NCBI GenBank assembly: GCA_048594975.1
Contig: JBMDXQ010000104.1
Span: 1 to 64,000 of the forward strand
DNA: 64,000 bases
Direction: 5' to 3'
From: JBMDXB01 sp048594975
GTDB lineage: Bacteria > Acidobacteriota > Vicinamibacteria > Vicinamibacterales > 2-12-FULL-66-21
In this document: one piece after another, positions 17,567-25,544 of the stretch
Layout: the number at the start of each line of letters is the position of its first letter
How positions within the stretch are numbered: the stretch's first letter is position 1
Program-made: the position numbers and the translations under genes
The notes under the pieces: generated by a model
What the model saw: the letters and a program-made list of their open reading frames with translations, nothing else
What the model was told of the DNA's origin: nothing
The model's database searches: none

Positions 17567-18909
17567 GGCTGCGCGTCCGGGGATCGCCGCAGCAGTGGGG
17601 TGAAGAACGGCTCGAGCCGTCCCGGGTCGAACCGGCCGGACTGCTCGCCGATGTACAGGTCGCCGAATCCGGTGCGAATCTGCTGGACCGCGGTCGTCTT
17701 GTTCTCGAGCGGGTCGAACAGGCACAGCCCCCGCACTCCCTGCCGCCGCGACGTCTGGACCATCTGCGCGAACTCTCGGGAGCACCACTGTTCGTCAGAC
17801 CCGCCCCAGACGAGAAGGACACCATCCGAGCGGGAGAGCCGGCTGGTGTGCTGCGCCGGGTCGTCGGGCGTTTCGAACTCGACGTCCTTGCGGTAATGGA
17901 AAGTGATCAGGCCGGCGTTCTTCCGATCCTGGGAGCTGTACACGAGATACACGCGCGGCTTGCCTCGCGCCGCCGGCAGTGCCATCGGATCCGGGCGCAG
18001 CAGCGACAGGACCTCCTCCTTGAGCTTCGCCGACAGGATCGACGCGTCCAGGTATGTCTTGCTGGCCGAGTCCAGTTGCTCGAGATACGCGCAGAAGCCA
18101 ATCTGATCGGTGACCGTGGTTTGCTCCGCGTCCGGCGAGCACCAGACGATCCACGGCATGTCCTTGCGCGCGGCGGCGGCGTCGGCCAGCTGACGGGCGC
18201 TCTCGTCGTAATCCGGGCCGAGGAGGAAGACGGCGAGCGACGCTTCCATGAGCTGATCGCGAAGGTTGACGGTGCGATCCGGCAGGATCCGATAGCTGCG
18301 GGCCGCGAGCTCGGCGCCGAGCGCCCTGTGTGCCGCCTGTACCGCGGGCGGTGGGTTTGGCGGGTACAGGAACACCGCAGTGCTCTGGTTCCGCATCCGC
18401 TTGAGCAGACCCACCAGCTCTCCCACCAGGCGCCTGAACCTCGTCTCGAACTCCGCCGAGCCGATGGCCAGCGTCTCGAACTCGTCGCAGAACGGGATGT
18501 CGGTCAGGCCCGGGAAGAGCGTCCAGTGTTCGTTGTTGTCGACGGGGAGAATCGGACAACGCAGGGCGAAGAGCTCGTTCGCAAAGCCCGGTCCGAACCG
18601 TGCACGCCTGCTCGCGACGGCCTCCTCGAAGACCCTGCATTCCTGCTCCACGCAGTAACGTGACCGGATGTACGTGGGGGAGGGCAGCAGGACGAACAGC
18701 GCGGAAGCCTTGACGCTCTCGGGGATCTCCTTGGTGAAGTCTCGCGACTGCCGCAGTTTGTCGTCGTCGATCCAGATGTTCGGCGGAATGCCGAGGCGCT
18801 GCTTGAGCGCCGGCTGGAGGCGATCGACCAGGCGGTTGATCCAGTCGCGGTCGTCGCCGTGCGCATAGCTGATAAAGACATCGTGCTCGTAGCCGGGGAC
18901 GTAGGGCAT
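17563..18909 (-). CDS. TIR-domain protein, probable effector of the nSTAND partner
   Basis: The 448-residue protein starts with a TIR domain (YEHDVFISYAHGDDRDWINR, then IWIDDDKLRQSRDF and SPTYIRSRYCVEQECRVFEE, residues about 5-150). Two further segments have TIR-like alternation: about 200-290 (TAVFLYPP then LMEASLAVFLLGPDY) and about 325-430 (RVYLVYSSQDRKNAG then SDGVLLVWGGSDEQWCSREF). Bacterial TIR domains often hydrolyse NAD+ or make cyclic-ADP-ribose signals, using a Glu near the 'SxxYxxSxxC' helix. The ATG at 18909 lacks an obvious ribosome binding site; upstream codons give only basic, non-protein-like sequence. It is coupled to the nSTAND gene by a 4-base overlap. Confidence 0.8.
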   Translation of the reverse strand: MPYVPGYEHDVFISYAHGDDRDWINRLVDRLQPALKQRLGIPPNIWIDDDKLRQSRDFTKEIPESVKASALFVLLPSPTYIRSRYCVEQECRVFEEAVASRRARFGPGFANELFALRCPILPVDNNEHWTLFPGLTDIPFCDEFETLAIGSAEFETRFRRLVGELVGLLKRMRNQSTAVFLYPPNPPPAVQAAHRALGAELAARSYRILPDRTVNLRDQLMEASLAVFLLGPDYDESARQLADAAAARKDMPWIVWCSPDAEQTTVTDQIGFCAYLEQLDSASKTYLDASILSAKLKEEVLSLLRPDPMALPAARGKPRVYLVYSSQDRKNAGLITFHYRKDVEFETPDDPAQHTSRLSRSDGVLLVWGGSDEQWCSREFAQMVQTSRRQGVRGLCLFDPLENKTTAVQQIRTGFGDLYIGEQSGRFDPGRLEPFFTPLLRRSPDAQP

Positions 18910-19329
18910 GGCGAACCAGAATCTAGCACTATCTCTGCAGGCCGGCACATCGACCCTGAAGCCTTTCGCGCGCTTTCTGCGGTGGTCGACCCGCTGCCGG
19001 TACGACTTCCGGGTGCGGCCCGCGTACTGTCGAGCTAAGTCTCCCGGGTGGCCGGTGCGCGCCCCCGTCGCGGCGTTGGGACGCACGGGCGAACCGCCGC
19101 ATACGCAGCACGATGGCCCGATACCTATCAGAACGCTGGACGAAGGCTGCCCGAACCGCCGGGGAGACGTCGCATTGTCTTGACAATCGCACTGGCAAGT
19201 CGGGGTTGCTGTGGCGATCGCCGATTGGCGGTGTCATAGTGGCACTGCGCCCGGCGGCGGTGACGTTCCGGGTGCCCGACCGAGGAGGCGCGTGTCTTCC
19301 AGCCTCCCGGCTACCTTCGCGACCAGGGC
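18910..19329. other. Divergent intergenic region
   Basis: About 420 bases lie between the TIR operon and ampG. On the minus strand a TAGATT hexamer (18920-18925) lies 10 bases before the TIR start codon. It could be a -10 box for a near-leaderless transcript, but the -35 is poor. No gene is seen. Confidence 0.3.
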
Positions 19330-21063
19330 ATGAGCAGCGACACCGCGCCGGCGCCGGCGAGGCGCACGGTCCTTTCGGCGCTTGGCGTGTACGCCGAGCG
19401 GCCCGCGCTCGTCATGATCGCGCTGGGTTTCTCGGCCGGGCTGCCGTATTTCCTCGTCTTCGACACGCTCTCGGCCTGGCTGCGGGCTGCCGGCCTCTCG
19501 CTGGAGGTAATCGGCTTCTTCAGCCTGGTCACGCTCATTTCCAGCTTCAAGTTCCTCTGGGCGCCGCTCGTCGATCGCACGAGCGTCCCCGTGCTGACCC
19601 AGTGGCTCGGCCACCGCCGCTCCTGGATGCTCGTCTGCCAGGGCGCGATCATCGTCGGGCTCTGGCTCGTTGCCGGGTCCGACCCGACGCGCAGCCTCGG
19701 TGCTATCGCGGTGTTCGCCGTACTGGTGGGCTTCTCGAGCGCCACTCAGGACATCGCCATCGATGCCTGGCGAATCGAGGCGGCGGAGGACACCAAGCAG
19801 GGGGCGATGGCGGCGGCGTATCAGTGGGGCTACCGGGGGGCGATGATCGCCGCCGGCGCGGTGCCGCTGCTGCTCGCGCAGTTCTACAGCTGGAACCTGT
19901 CGTACGCGGTCATGGCGGCGCTCATGACCGTCGGCGTGCTCGCGGTGCTGCTCGCGCCACGCGAGTCGCGTCACGTCTTCCGGCCCATTCATGCCGAAGA
20001 CATCCAGCCCGCGCCCGCGCGCGAGGCGCTGGAGTGGATCGCCCGGCTCACCATCCTCGCGGCGGGCGCGCTCGTGCTCGGCTCGGGGCTGGCCGCCAAT
20101 GCCGGCGTCCTCGCGCGCGTGCTCGGCGCCCTCGGTACGCGCGGCGCGCGTGACGCGGTGTTGTCGGCGTGGGCTTTCGATGCGCGCGCCCTCGTCCACC
20201 TCGCAGCCGTGGCGATCGGCTTTGCCATCATCGTGCTCGCCGCGCTGCCCATACCCGGAACGCGCACCCGGCCCGGTGTCTATCTCTCGGCGGCGCTCGC
20301 CGACCCGCTGCGTGATTTCTTCGCGCGTTACCGTGGCGCCGGGGCACTGATCCTGGCGCTCATCTGCCTGTATCGCGTTCCCGATTTCGTGCTGAACATC
20401 ATGAACCCCTTCTACCTCGATCTCGGCTACAGCCTCGTCGAGATCGCAGAGGTCCGGAAGGTCTTCGGGGTCGCGATGACGATGTTCGGCATTTTCGTCG
20501 GGGGCCTGGCGGTGGCGCGCTACGGGCTGATGCGCAGCGTGGTCATCGGCGCCCTGGCGGGGCCGGTTAGCAACTTGTTGTTCATCTGGCTCGCGCTGCA
20601 GGACCACAATCTGCTCGCACTGTTTGCCGCCATCGGCCTCGACAACGTCGCGGGCGGGTTTGCGGCCGTGTGCCTCATTGCGTACATGTCGAGCCTGACA
20701 TCGGCGGGGTTCACGGCCACGCAGTACGCGCTGTTCTCGTCCATCTACGCGATTCCGGGACGCCTCATCGCCTCGCAATCGGGTCGGATCGTCGAGAGCG
20801 CGGCGCGGATCGCCGACAAAGACGGCGTGCTCTCCGGTCTGAAGGGACTGTTCGACGGGCAGGCACCCGGAAACTTCGCGACCGCTCTCGAGCGATCCGG
20901 AGTGACGCCCGCCGCGCTAGGGACCGGGTACGTGGTGTTCTTTCTCTATTCCACCCTGCTTGGCGTGTTCGCCCTCGTGCTCGCCCGTGCGGTGGAGCGG
21001 CGGCATCGGGAATCGCAGCGCGAACCGGCGTCGCAGGCATCGGCAGCGTCGCCGGCTTCGTGA
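19330..21063 (+). CDS. ampG: AmpG-family muropeptide permease (MFS)
   Basis: The 577-residue membrane protein has 12 or more hydrophobic segments and AmpG signatures: GFSAGLPYFLVFDTLSAWLR near the N-terminus, KFLWAPLVDR in the first half, ATQDIAIDAWRIE around residue 140, and YMSSLTSAGFTATQYALFSS in the C-terminal half. AmpG brings anhydro-muropeptides from the periplasm into the cytoplasm for cell-wall recycling, and in some bacteria feeds beta-lactamase induction. Length fits AmpG proteins with an enlarged central loop. It is transcribed alone. Its presence among several peptidoglycan-active genes may be coincidental. Confidence 0.85.
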   Translation: MSSDTAPAPARRTVLSALGVYAERPALVMIALGFSAGLPYFLVFDTLSAWLRAAGLSLEVIGFFSLVTLISSFKFLWAPLVDRTSVPVLTQWLGHRRSWMLVCQGAIIVGLWLVAGSDPTRSLGAIAVFAVLVGFSSATQDIAIDAWRIEAAEDTKQGAMAAAYQWGYRGAMIAAGAVPLLLAQFYSWNLSYAVMAALMTVGVLAVLLAPRESRHVFRPIHAEDIQPAPAREALEWIARLTILAAGALVLGSGLAANAGVLARVLGALGTRGARDAVLSAWAFDARALVHLAAVAIGFAIIVLAALPIPGTRTRPGVYLSAALADPLRDFFARYRGAGALILALICLYRVPDFVLNIMNPFYLDLGYSLVEIAEVRKVFGVAMTMFGIFVGGLAVARYGLMRSVVIGALAGPVSNLLFIWLALQDHNLLALFAAIGLDNVAGGFAAVCLIAYMSSLTSAGFTATQYALFSSIYAIPGRLIASQSGRIVESAARIADKDGVLSGLKGLFDGQAPGNFATALERSGVTPAALGTGYVVFFLYSTLLGVFALVLARAVERRHRESQREPASQASAASPAS

Positions 21064-21889
21064 AATGCAGCGCGGATTTCACCGCGGGCGACACGCGCGG
21101 GCACCTACGATTCGTACTTTCCGACCGGCCACCTCACGTCGGACGGGAGCTCTGCGAGAGGCGGCGCCGACGATGGAGGCGCCGGAGGTGGCGGAGGCGA
21201 TGGCCAGTCTTTCATGTTCAACCCTGCTAATGCCTCCGGCAATGAGCATGCCGGTCGATCCGAGGGCAGCTGAGCAGCGAACCCCGCATCGTTGAAGGAC
21301 TTGCCCGCCGAACCCTGGCAGGAGAGTCAGCAGGCAGTGAACCGTTCTCAGAATGTTGTCTACTTTTCGTCTGAGCACATCGCGGGAGAGTACGTCCCGG
21401 ACGCGAGCTGGCCGTCCGCACCGCGGCTCGTTGGCTGCTGTGTGACCTGTTCGGTCAGCAAGTGCGCGACGTCTACCGGTCCGTGCCGGGATGTGGCACG
21501 AAGAGCAGGGCAGCGAGGCCCGAGACCGCGGAGCTGGCGCGCGCGTGACGCCAGCCTGGCCCAGCAGTGGAAGGCAAGCGGATCAGGCACGTCCAGCACG
21601 GCAGCACGGTGGCCGAGGGTGCAGAAAAGTGTTGACCCGCGGTACGCGTCGATGCCAGAGTTGCGCCGGCGTGCGCAGCTGTCCTGCCGGCGCTGCGCCA
21701 ATCGCTGCTTGTCGCGGCGCGACAAGGCGTCAGCTAATGACGTCGATGCCAACCACGCTGCGACGGGACGATGCAGCGGTGACGGTGACGGGCGCAGGCG
21801 CGGCCCCCGATCCAGGGGACTAGGTCGCGCGCGAGCCTCTTCACGTGTCTCGTCCATTCCCACGAGCCGTCGCTCACTGAGGCAAACCC
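21064..21889. other. No recognisable gene
   Basis: About 825 bases follow ampG. Frames up to about 200 residues exist but are Arg/Ser/Ala-rich without conserved patterns or ribosome binding sites. No tRNA, repeat or insertion-sequence end was found. The stretch may be decayed sequence. Confidence 0.35.
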
Positions 21890-22141
21890 ATGGCTGAAAA
21901 GGACAGAATCCAGGCGGAGCAAGCGCAAATCGGGCCCGACGAGGCCGTGCAGGCCGACACCGAGGCGGCTGAAACGCCGGTGCCGAAGGAGTTCCTCGAC
22001 CGCAGACAGGCAGCCATGCGGGACCGCCGTGAGCCGCAGTTCCCGCCCCTCGTGGAGACCACCGAGACGGCGACCGCCGAATCGCTGCCCAACGAACCCG
22101 AAACGGACTGCGAGCCGCCTCCCGGCGACACTAGCCGTTGA
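21890..22141 (+). CDS. Small acidic, Glu/Pro-rich hypothetical protein
   Basis: The 83-residue protein is almost entirely charged and Pro-rich (AEKDRIQAEQAQIGPDEAVQ; TETATAESLPNEPETDCEPP), which predicts disorder. GAGG lies about 8 bases before the ATG. It precedes the next gene by 39 bases and may be co-transcribed with it. No family is recognised; a flexible linker or chaperone-like role is possible but unsupported. Confidence 0.5.
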   Translation: MAEKDRIQAEQAQIGPDEAVQADTEAAETPVPKEFLDRRQAAMRDRREPQFPPLVETTETATAESLPNEPETDCEPPPGDTSR

Positions 22142-22180
22142 GACCTGCAACCGCGTCTTTCCCAGGGAGTAGAGCCTGCC

Positions 22181-23422
22181 ATGCCCGTTCTGCTGAGCAA
22201 TCGCGCGCTGACTGCCGCTGAAATCGGCGGCCAGGCACTAACCATCGGAGAGCCGAGCATCGCCAAGCGCGGTAACGAGATTCTGTTTACCGGGAACTGC
22301 TACGCCACTCGTTCGTCGGACAACGCGGCGTCGTGGCGGCTGCTCAACCCGTACACGTTCTTCCCGGCGGTCGACGGGGGATTCTGCTGCGATCAGACCG
22401 CGATCTACGAACCGTCCCGCGGTCTCACGATCTGGCTCCTCCAGTACTACAGGAAAGACGGGACCAACACCCTGCGGCTCGCCGTCAACCGCGCCGCCGA
22501 CATGGCGAACAATGCGTGGACTCGATGGGACTTCAAGCCGCAGCAGGTCAACGCCCAGTGGGCGGGCGAGTGGTTCGATTACAATCACGCCGCGTTGTCC
22601 AACAGCTTCCTGTACGTCGGCACCAATGCTTATCTTCCTATCCCCGGGGACAAGAACCAGTGGCGCCGTTGCGTCGTGTTCCGCTTTCCGCTCGACACGC
22701 TGAAGAACGGCGGCACGCTGTCGTACAACTACTATCAGTCGACCGACAACTCCTCCCTGCGCTGCACGCAAGGTGCGGCGAACGTCATGTACTTCGCGAG
22801 CCATAACAGCCTTCAACAGATCCGGGTCCACGCCTGGCCCGACAATGCCAACCAGGTAACGCGCTTCGATATCAACGTGGCGCCCTGGACGCAGGGCCCG
22901 GAGGGCGCGTACGGCACCCCGTGCCCGGATGGAACGGACTGGCTGAGGCGGTGCGATGGGCGGATCACCGGGGCCTATGTCGCCTCAGGAGAGATCGGCT
23001 ACCTCTGGACGGCCAACCGTCGACAGAACCGGCCGTTCCCCTACGTCCGGGTCGTGCGGTTACGTGAAGCCGCAACCCCGACGCTTCTCAGCCAGCACGA
23101 CATCTTCAACCAGGCGTATGCGTGGGCCTACCCTGACGTATCACCCAACAGCGCCGGCGAAATCGGCATCAGCGTCTTCCGCGGCGGCGGCACCCAGATG
23201 CCCGGACACGTGGTCGGCGTCATGAACCGGGCGAACGGCCAGTGGCAGCTGGCCGCCACGCGCGACGGCACGAACGGGCCCGGGGACAACACGTGGGGCG
23301 ACTACCTCACGTGCCGGCGCGACTCGACGAACCCCGCGCACTGGGTGGCCACCGGGTACACGCTGCAGGGCGGCCGGACACGTGACTTCATCGAGCCGCG
23401 TTACGTGCGATTCAGCGTCTGA
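22181..23422 (+). CDS. Hypothetical protein, possible beta-propeller (sialidase/BNR-like)
   Basis: The 413-residue protein lacks a signal peptide. It is strand-rich with regularly spaced aromatic and Asp/Asn residues, for example FTGNCYATRSSDNAASW, LYVGTNAYLPIPGDKNQWRR and AYPDVSPNSAGEIGISVFRG. A recurrent pattern of a strand, then 'S-x-D/N-x-G-x-W/I', recalls BNR/Asp-box propellers of sialidases, but classical Asp boxes are not clean and no catalytic set is identified. Several Cys residues (GNCY, GFCCD, RRCVV, LRCTQ) could form disulfides if exported. A strong terminator lies 113 bases after the stop. Function unknown. Confidence 0.6.
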   Translation: MPVLLSNRALTAAEIGGQALTIGEPSIAKRGNEILFTGNCYATRSSDNAASWRLLNPYTFFPAVDGGFCCDQTAIYEPSRGLTIWLLQYYRKDGTNTLRLAVNRAADMANNAWTRWDFKPQQVNAQWAGEWFDYNHAALSNSFLYVGTNAYLPIPGDKNQWRRCVVFRFPLDTLKNGGTLSYNYYQSTDNSSLRCTQGAANVMYFASHNSLQQIRVHAWPDNANQVTRFDINVAPWTQGPEGAYGTPCPDGTDWLRRCDGRITGAYVASGEIGYLWTANRRQNRPFPYVRVVRLREAATPTLLSQHDIFNQAYAWAYPDVSPNSAGEIGISVFRGGGTQMPGHVVGVMNRANGQWQLAATRDGTNGPGDNTWGDYLTCRRDSTNPAHWVATGYTLQGGRTRDFIEPRYVRFSV

Positions 23423-23534
23423 GCCTTCCGGGCCTTCCGGCGGGCGCCGCGCCGTCCGGCCGCGGCGTCCGCATCCCGCTCCGCGGGCACGACCGCCGGA
23501 CTTGAACAGTTCTCCGACAACGTCCGTGCGAGTG

Positions 23535-23568
23535 AACGCGTGGCGCCGGGGTTGCGGCCACGCGTTTT
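23535..23568 (+). terminator. Rho-independent terminator
   Basis: AACGCGTGGC (23535-23544) and GCCACGCGTT (23557-23566) form a perfect 10-bp stem with a 12-base loop. The right arm runs into TTTTCC. It lies 113 bases after the stop of the 22181-23422 gene. The T run favours plus-strand termination; the stem could also slow transcription from the minus-strand array. Confidence 0.7.
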
Positions 23569-23669
23569 CCATCTAATCGTCACACTGAAACACGACTGGC
23601 CTTCCGCGCCACGAAGGCGCGACGGACACGAAGGAACGGTGCGCGTTCCTCGCGCACGTCGTGCCTCCG

Positions 23670-24545
23670 CTAGTCGGTGACACGCCGCAGGCGGTCGCGG
23701 CCACGGCGCACGTGCTGCAGCACGGGCGATCGCCACGTCACTCCGCCGTAGGCCGAACAGCACACCGGCTGATCCGGATCGCACGCGTCTTCCTGCGGGG
23801 ACCAGGACGCGACGCGCTCGAGCGATGGCGCCAGCTCACCGGCGCCGGCTGCGACCGCGTGCGCGAGCGCCCAGCGCAGTTCGAGCGGGTGCGCGTAGAA
23901 CGGCGCGATCTCCGTGACGCGCGCCGGCACGTCGCCGGTCCACGCGAGCGCCTCGGCGACCATGTCGACGACCGCCCGATACGCAGCGATGTGAGCGAGC
24001 CCGGCCGATGCGAGCAGCGCCGCGACATTGACGTTGACGATACAGTCGACGGGGTTGGGTAGACGGTGCACGAGCCACGTGCGAAAGACCCCGCTACGAA
24101 CCCATGCGGGCTCGCCTTCCTCTTCGTCCCGCTGTACCCGGAATGGCAGCAGCACCGTGAGCGCGACGCGGCGCAGCCACTCCGGCGGCCGCCGGCCGGC
24201 GCGATGGAGCTCGAGCGCGATGATCGCGGTATCGTCCGCATCGCCCGGGACCGTCGGGGCCCAGGACGGACGAGTGTCCTCGGGCCAGAACCCGAAGCTC
24301 CCCGGCACGGAGCGCCGCTCGCATCGTTCGAGGCAATCGAGCGCGCGCTCGCGCGCCTCGTGCAGGGGCGGCGGCAGCTTGCCGTGGCCGAGCGTCCGGA
24401 CGACCAGCGCCGTAATGAAGCCATTTCGGTCGGTGATCATCCGGCCGTTGAGCGCGACGAAGGACTCGAACGCCCCGCGCGCGTCCCGTGCGGCCGGGAA
24501 CGCGGCGTCCAGTGACGGCACGGGATGGGTGACGGGAGCGTTCAT
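23670..24545 (-). CDS. Alpha-toroid protein with DxDD motif (terpene-cyclase/prenyltransferase-like fold)
   Basis: The 291-residue protein is all-helical with paired helices. It contains WAPTVPGDADDTAIIALEL with D-A-D-D at residues 102-105, matching the DxDD proton-donor motif of class II terpene cyclases, and a GSFGFWPED turn resembling QW-type loops. Its length fits a single alpha/alpha barrel, shorter than squalene-hopene cyclase. The fold is plausible; catalysis is not shown, because similar toroids also occur in non-enzymatic proteins. Its start overlaps the previous gene's stop (ATGA), and it is the last gene of the eight-gene array. A role in modifying a lipid or polyprenyl-linked product is speculation. 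Confidence 0.5.
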   Translation of the reverse strand: MNAPVTHPVPSLDAAFPAARDARGAFESFVALNGRMITDRNGFITALVVRTLGHGKLPPPLHEARERALDCLERCERRSVPGSFGFWPEDTRPSWAPTVPGDADDTAIIALELHRAGRRPPEWLRRVALTVLLPFRVQRDEEEGEPAWVRSGVFRTWLVHRLPNPVDCIVNVNVAALLASAGLAHIAAYRAVVDMVAEALAWTGDVPARVTEIAPFYAHPLELRWALAHAVAAGAGELAPSLERVASWSPQEDACDPDQPVCCSAYGGVTWRSPVLQHVRRGRDRLRRVTD

Positions 24546-25534
24546 CGGCCCTCCGCGTTCTTTTCCGCAGTACGCGGCGGCCGCAGTCCCACGGTGAGGC
24601 CGAGCGTTCCCTCACGCGGCACGATCCACGAGACGATGCCGTGATGCGGCCGCGGCACATGCCGGCGGGCAAGCGGCGTGCTGACCGCCGCGTACAGGTC
24701 GAAGCTCCAGGCCCGCCGCTCGGCCAGCGCCAGCAGTCCGCGCCGGACCATCCCGTCGTCACCGAATACCGAGCTCGCGAACGTGAAGAGGCTGAACGCG
24801 GCCACCTCGCCGCCGGCGAGCGCCAGGCTGAAGCCGTGCTGGGTGCCGGGCAGGCGCTCGCGTACCGGCCCCGGAGCTGCCTCCGCGAGCAGCGAGAACA
24901 GGTCGCCCTCGCGATGGCGGAGTCCCGCAAATGCAAGGAGGCCGCCGAGCTCGCCTGGCGCCAGGCACGCGCATCGGAAGTACAGTTCGCGCCGCGTGGA
25001 CCCCGGATCGAAGGCGACGAAGCGCAGCGTGTACTCGTGGCTGTCGAGGAGCGCGCCGCGTGGCCCGAGTGCCTCGCGCAGTTCCGCCCGCGCGGGCGGC
25101 GTCAGCGGATGCGGCGCTTCGACGTACGCCTTGTACGAATCGTCGGTGCCGGTGTGCCGTCCGCCGATCCACGCGCCCCACTCCAGTGCGCCGTTCGTGC
25201 CCTGCAGGTGCGCAAAAGGCCACGGCCGATCGGCCGCGGACAGGAGAGACCGAAGCAGATGGATGCGGCGCCGCGGCGCGACGCCCGGACCGGCAACCTC
25301 GCAGGTATAGCGGACCGCGGCGTCCCGCGTCGTGCATACCATCTCGACGGGGAAGCCGTCACCGGTGAGCCGCCCGGTATGCGGGCCGTCCGGCGACGAC
25401 GACCAGCCTGCCAGGATCGCGTCGAGCGCCCGGGACGCGCGCCGTGACGCCTCCGGCGCGACGCGCGCCATACGCTCGAGCGCCGCATCGAGATCGCGGT
25501 AGGCCGCCGCTGCGGAGATCGGACCAGCCGGCAC
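24542..25534 (-). CDS. Hypothetical protein in the paralogue array
   Basis: The 330-residue protein starts at GTG 10 bases after the preceding gene and ends overlapping the toroid gene. It has a helical N-terminus (about 1-45) and then alternating strands and helices: FPVEMVCTTRDAAVRYTCEV, WGAWIGGRHTGTDDSYKAYV and LGLTVGLRPP. The arrangement of Arg/Lys/Tyr-ended strands vaguely recalls ABBA-type aromatic prenyltransferases, which would pair well with a class II cyclase-like neighbour, but I see no decisive motif and do not assign that function. Tight coupling on both sides indicates it works with the array. Confidence 0.55.
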   Translation of the reverse strand: MPAGPISAAAAYRDLDAALERMARVAPEASRRASRALDAILAGWSSSPDGPHTGRLTGDGFPVEMVCTTRDAAVRYTCEVAGPGVAPRRRIHLLRSLLSAADRPWPFAHLQGTNGALEWGAWIGGRHTGTDDSYKAYVEAPHPLTPPARAELREALGPRGALLDSHEYTLRFVAFDPGSTRRELYFRCACLAPGELGGLLAFAGLRHREGDLFSLLAEAAPGPVRERLPGTQHGFSLALAGGEVAAFSLFTFASSVFGDDGMVRRGLLALAERRAWSFDLYAAVSTPLARRHVPRPHHGIVSWIVPREGTLGLTVGLRPPRTAEKNAEGR

Positions 25535-25544
25535 GCGAGATCTG

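Noticed and set aside
21292..21897. 200-codon plus-strand frame after ampG
   Set aside because: Cys/Arg/Ser-rich composition, no ribosome binding site and an equally long antisense frame; treated as noncoding.
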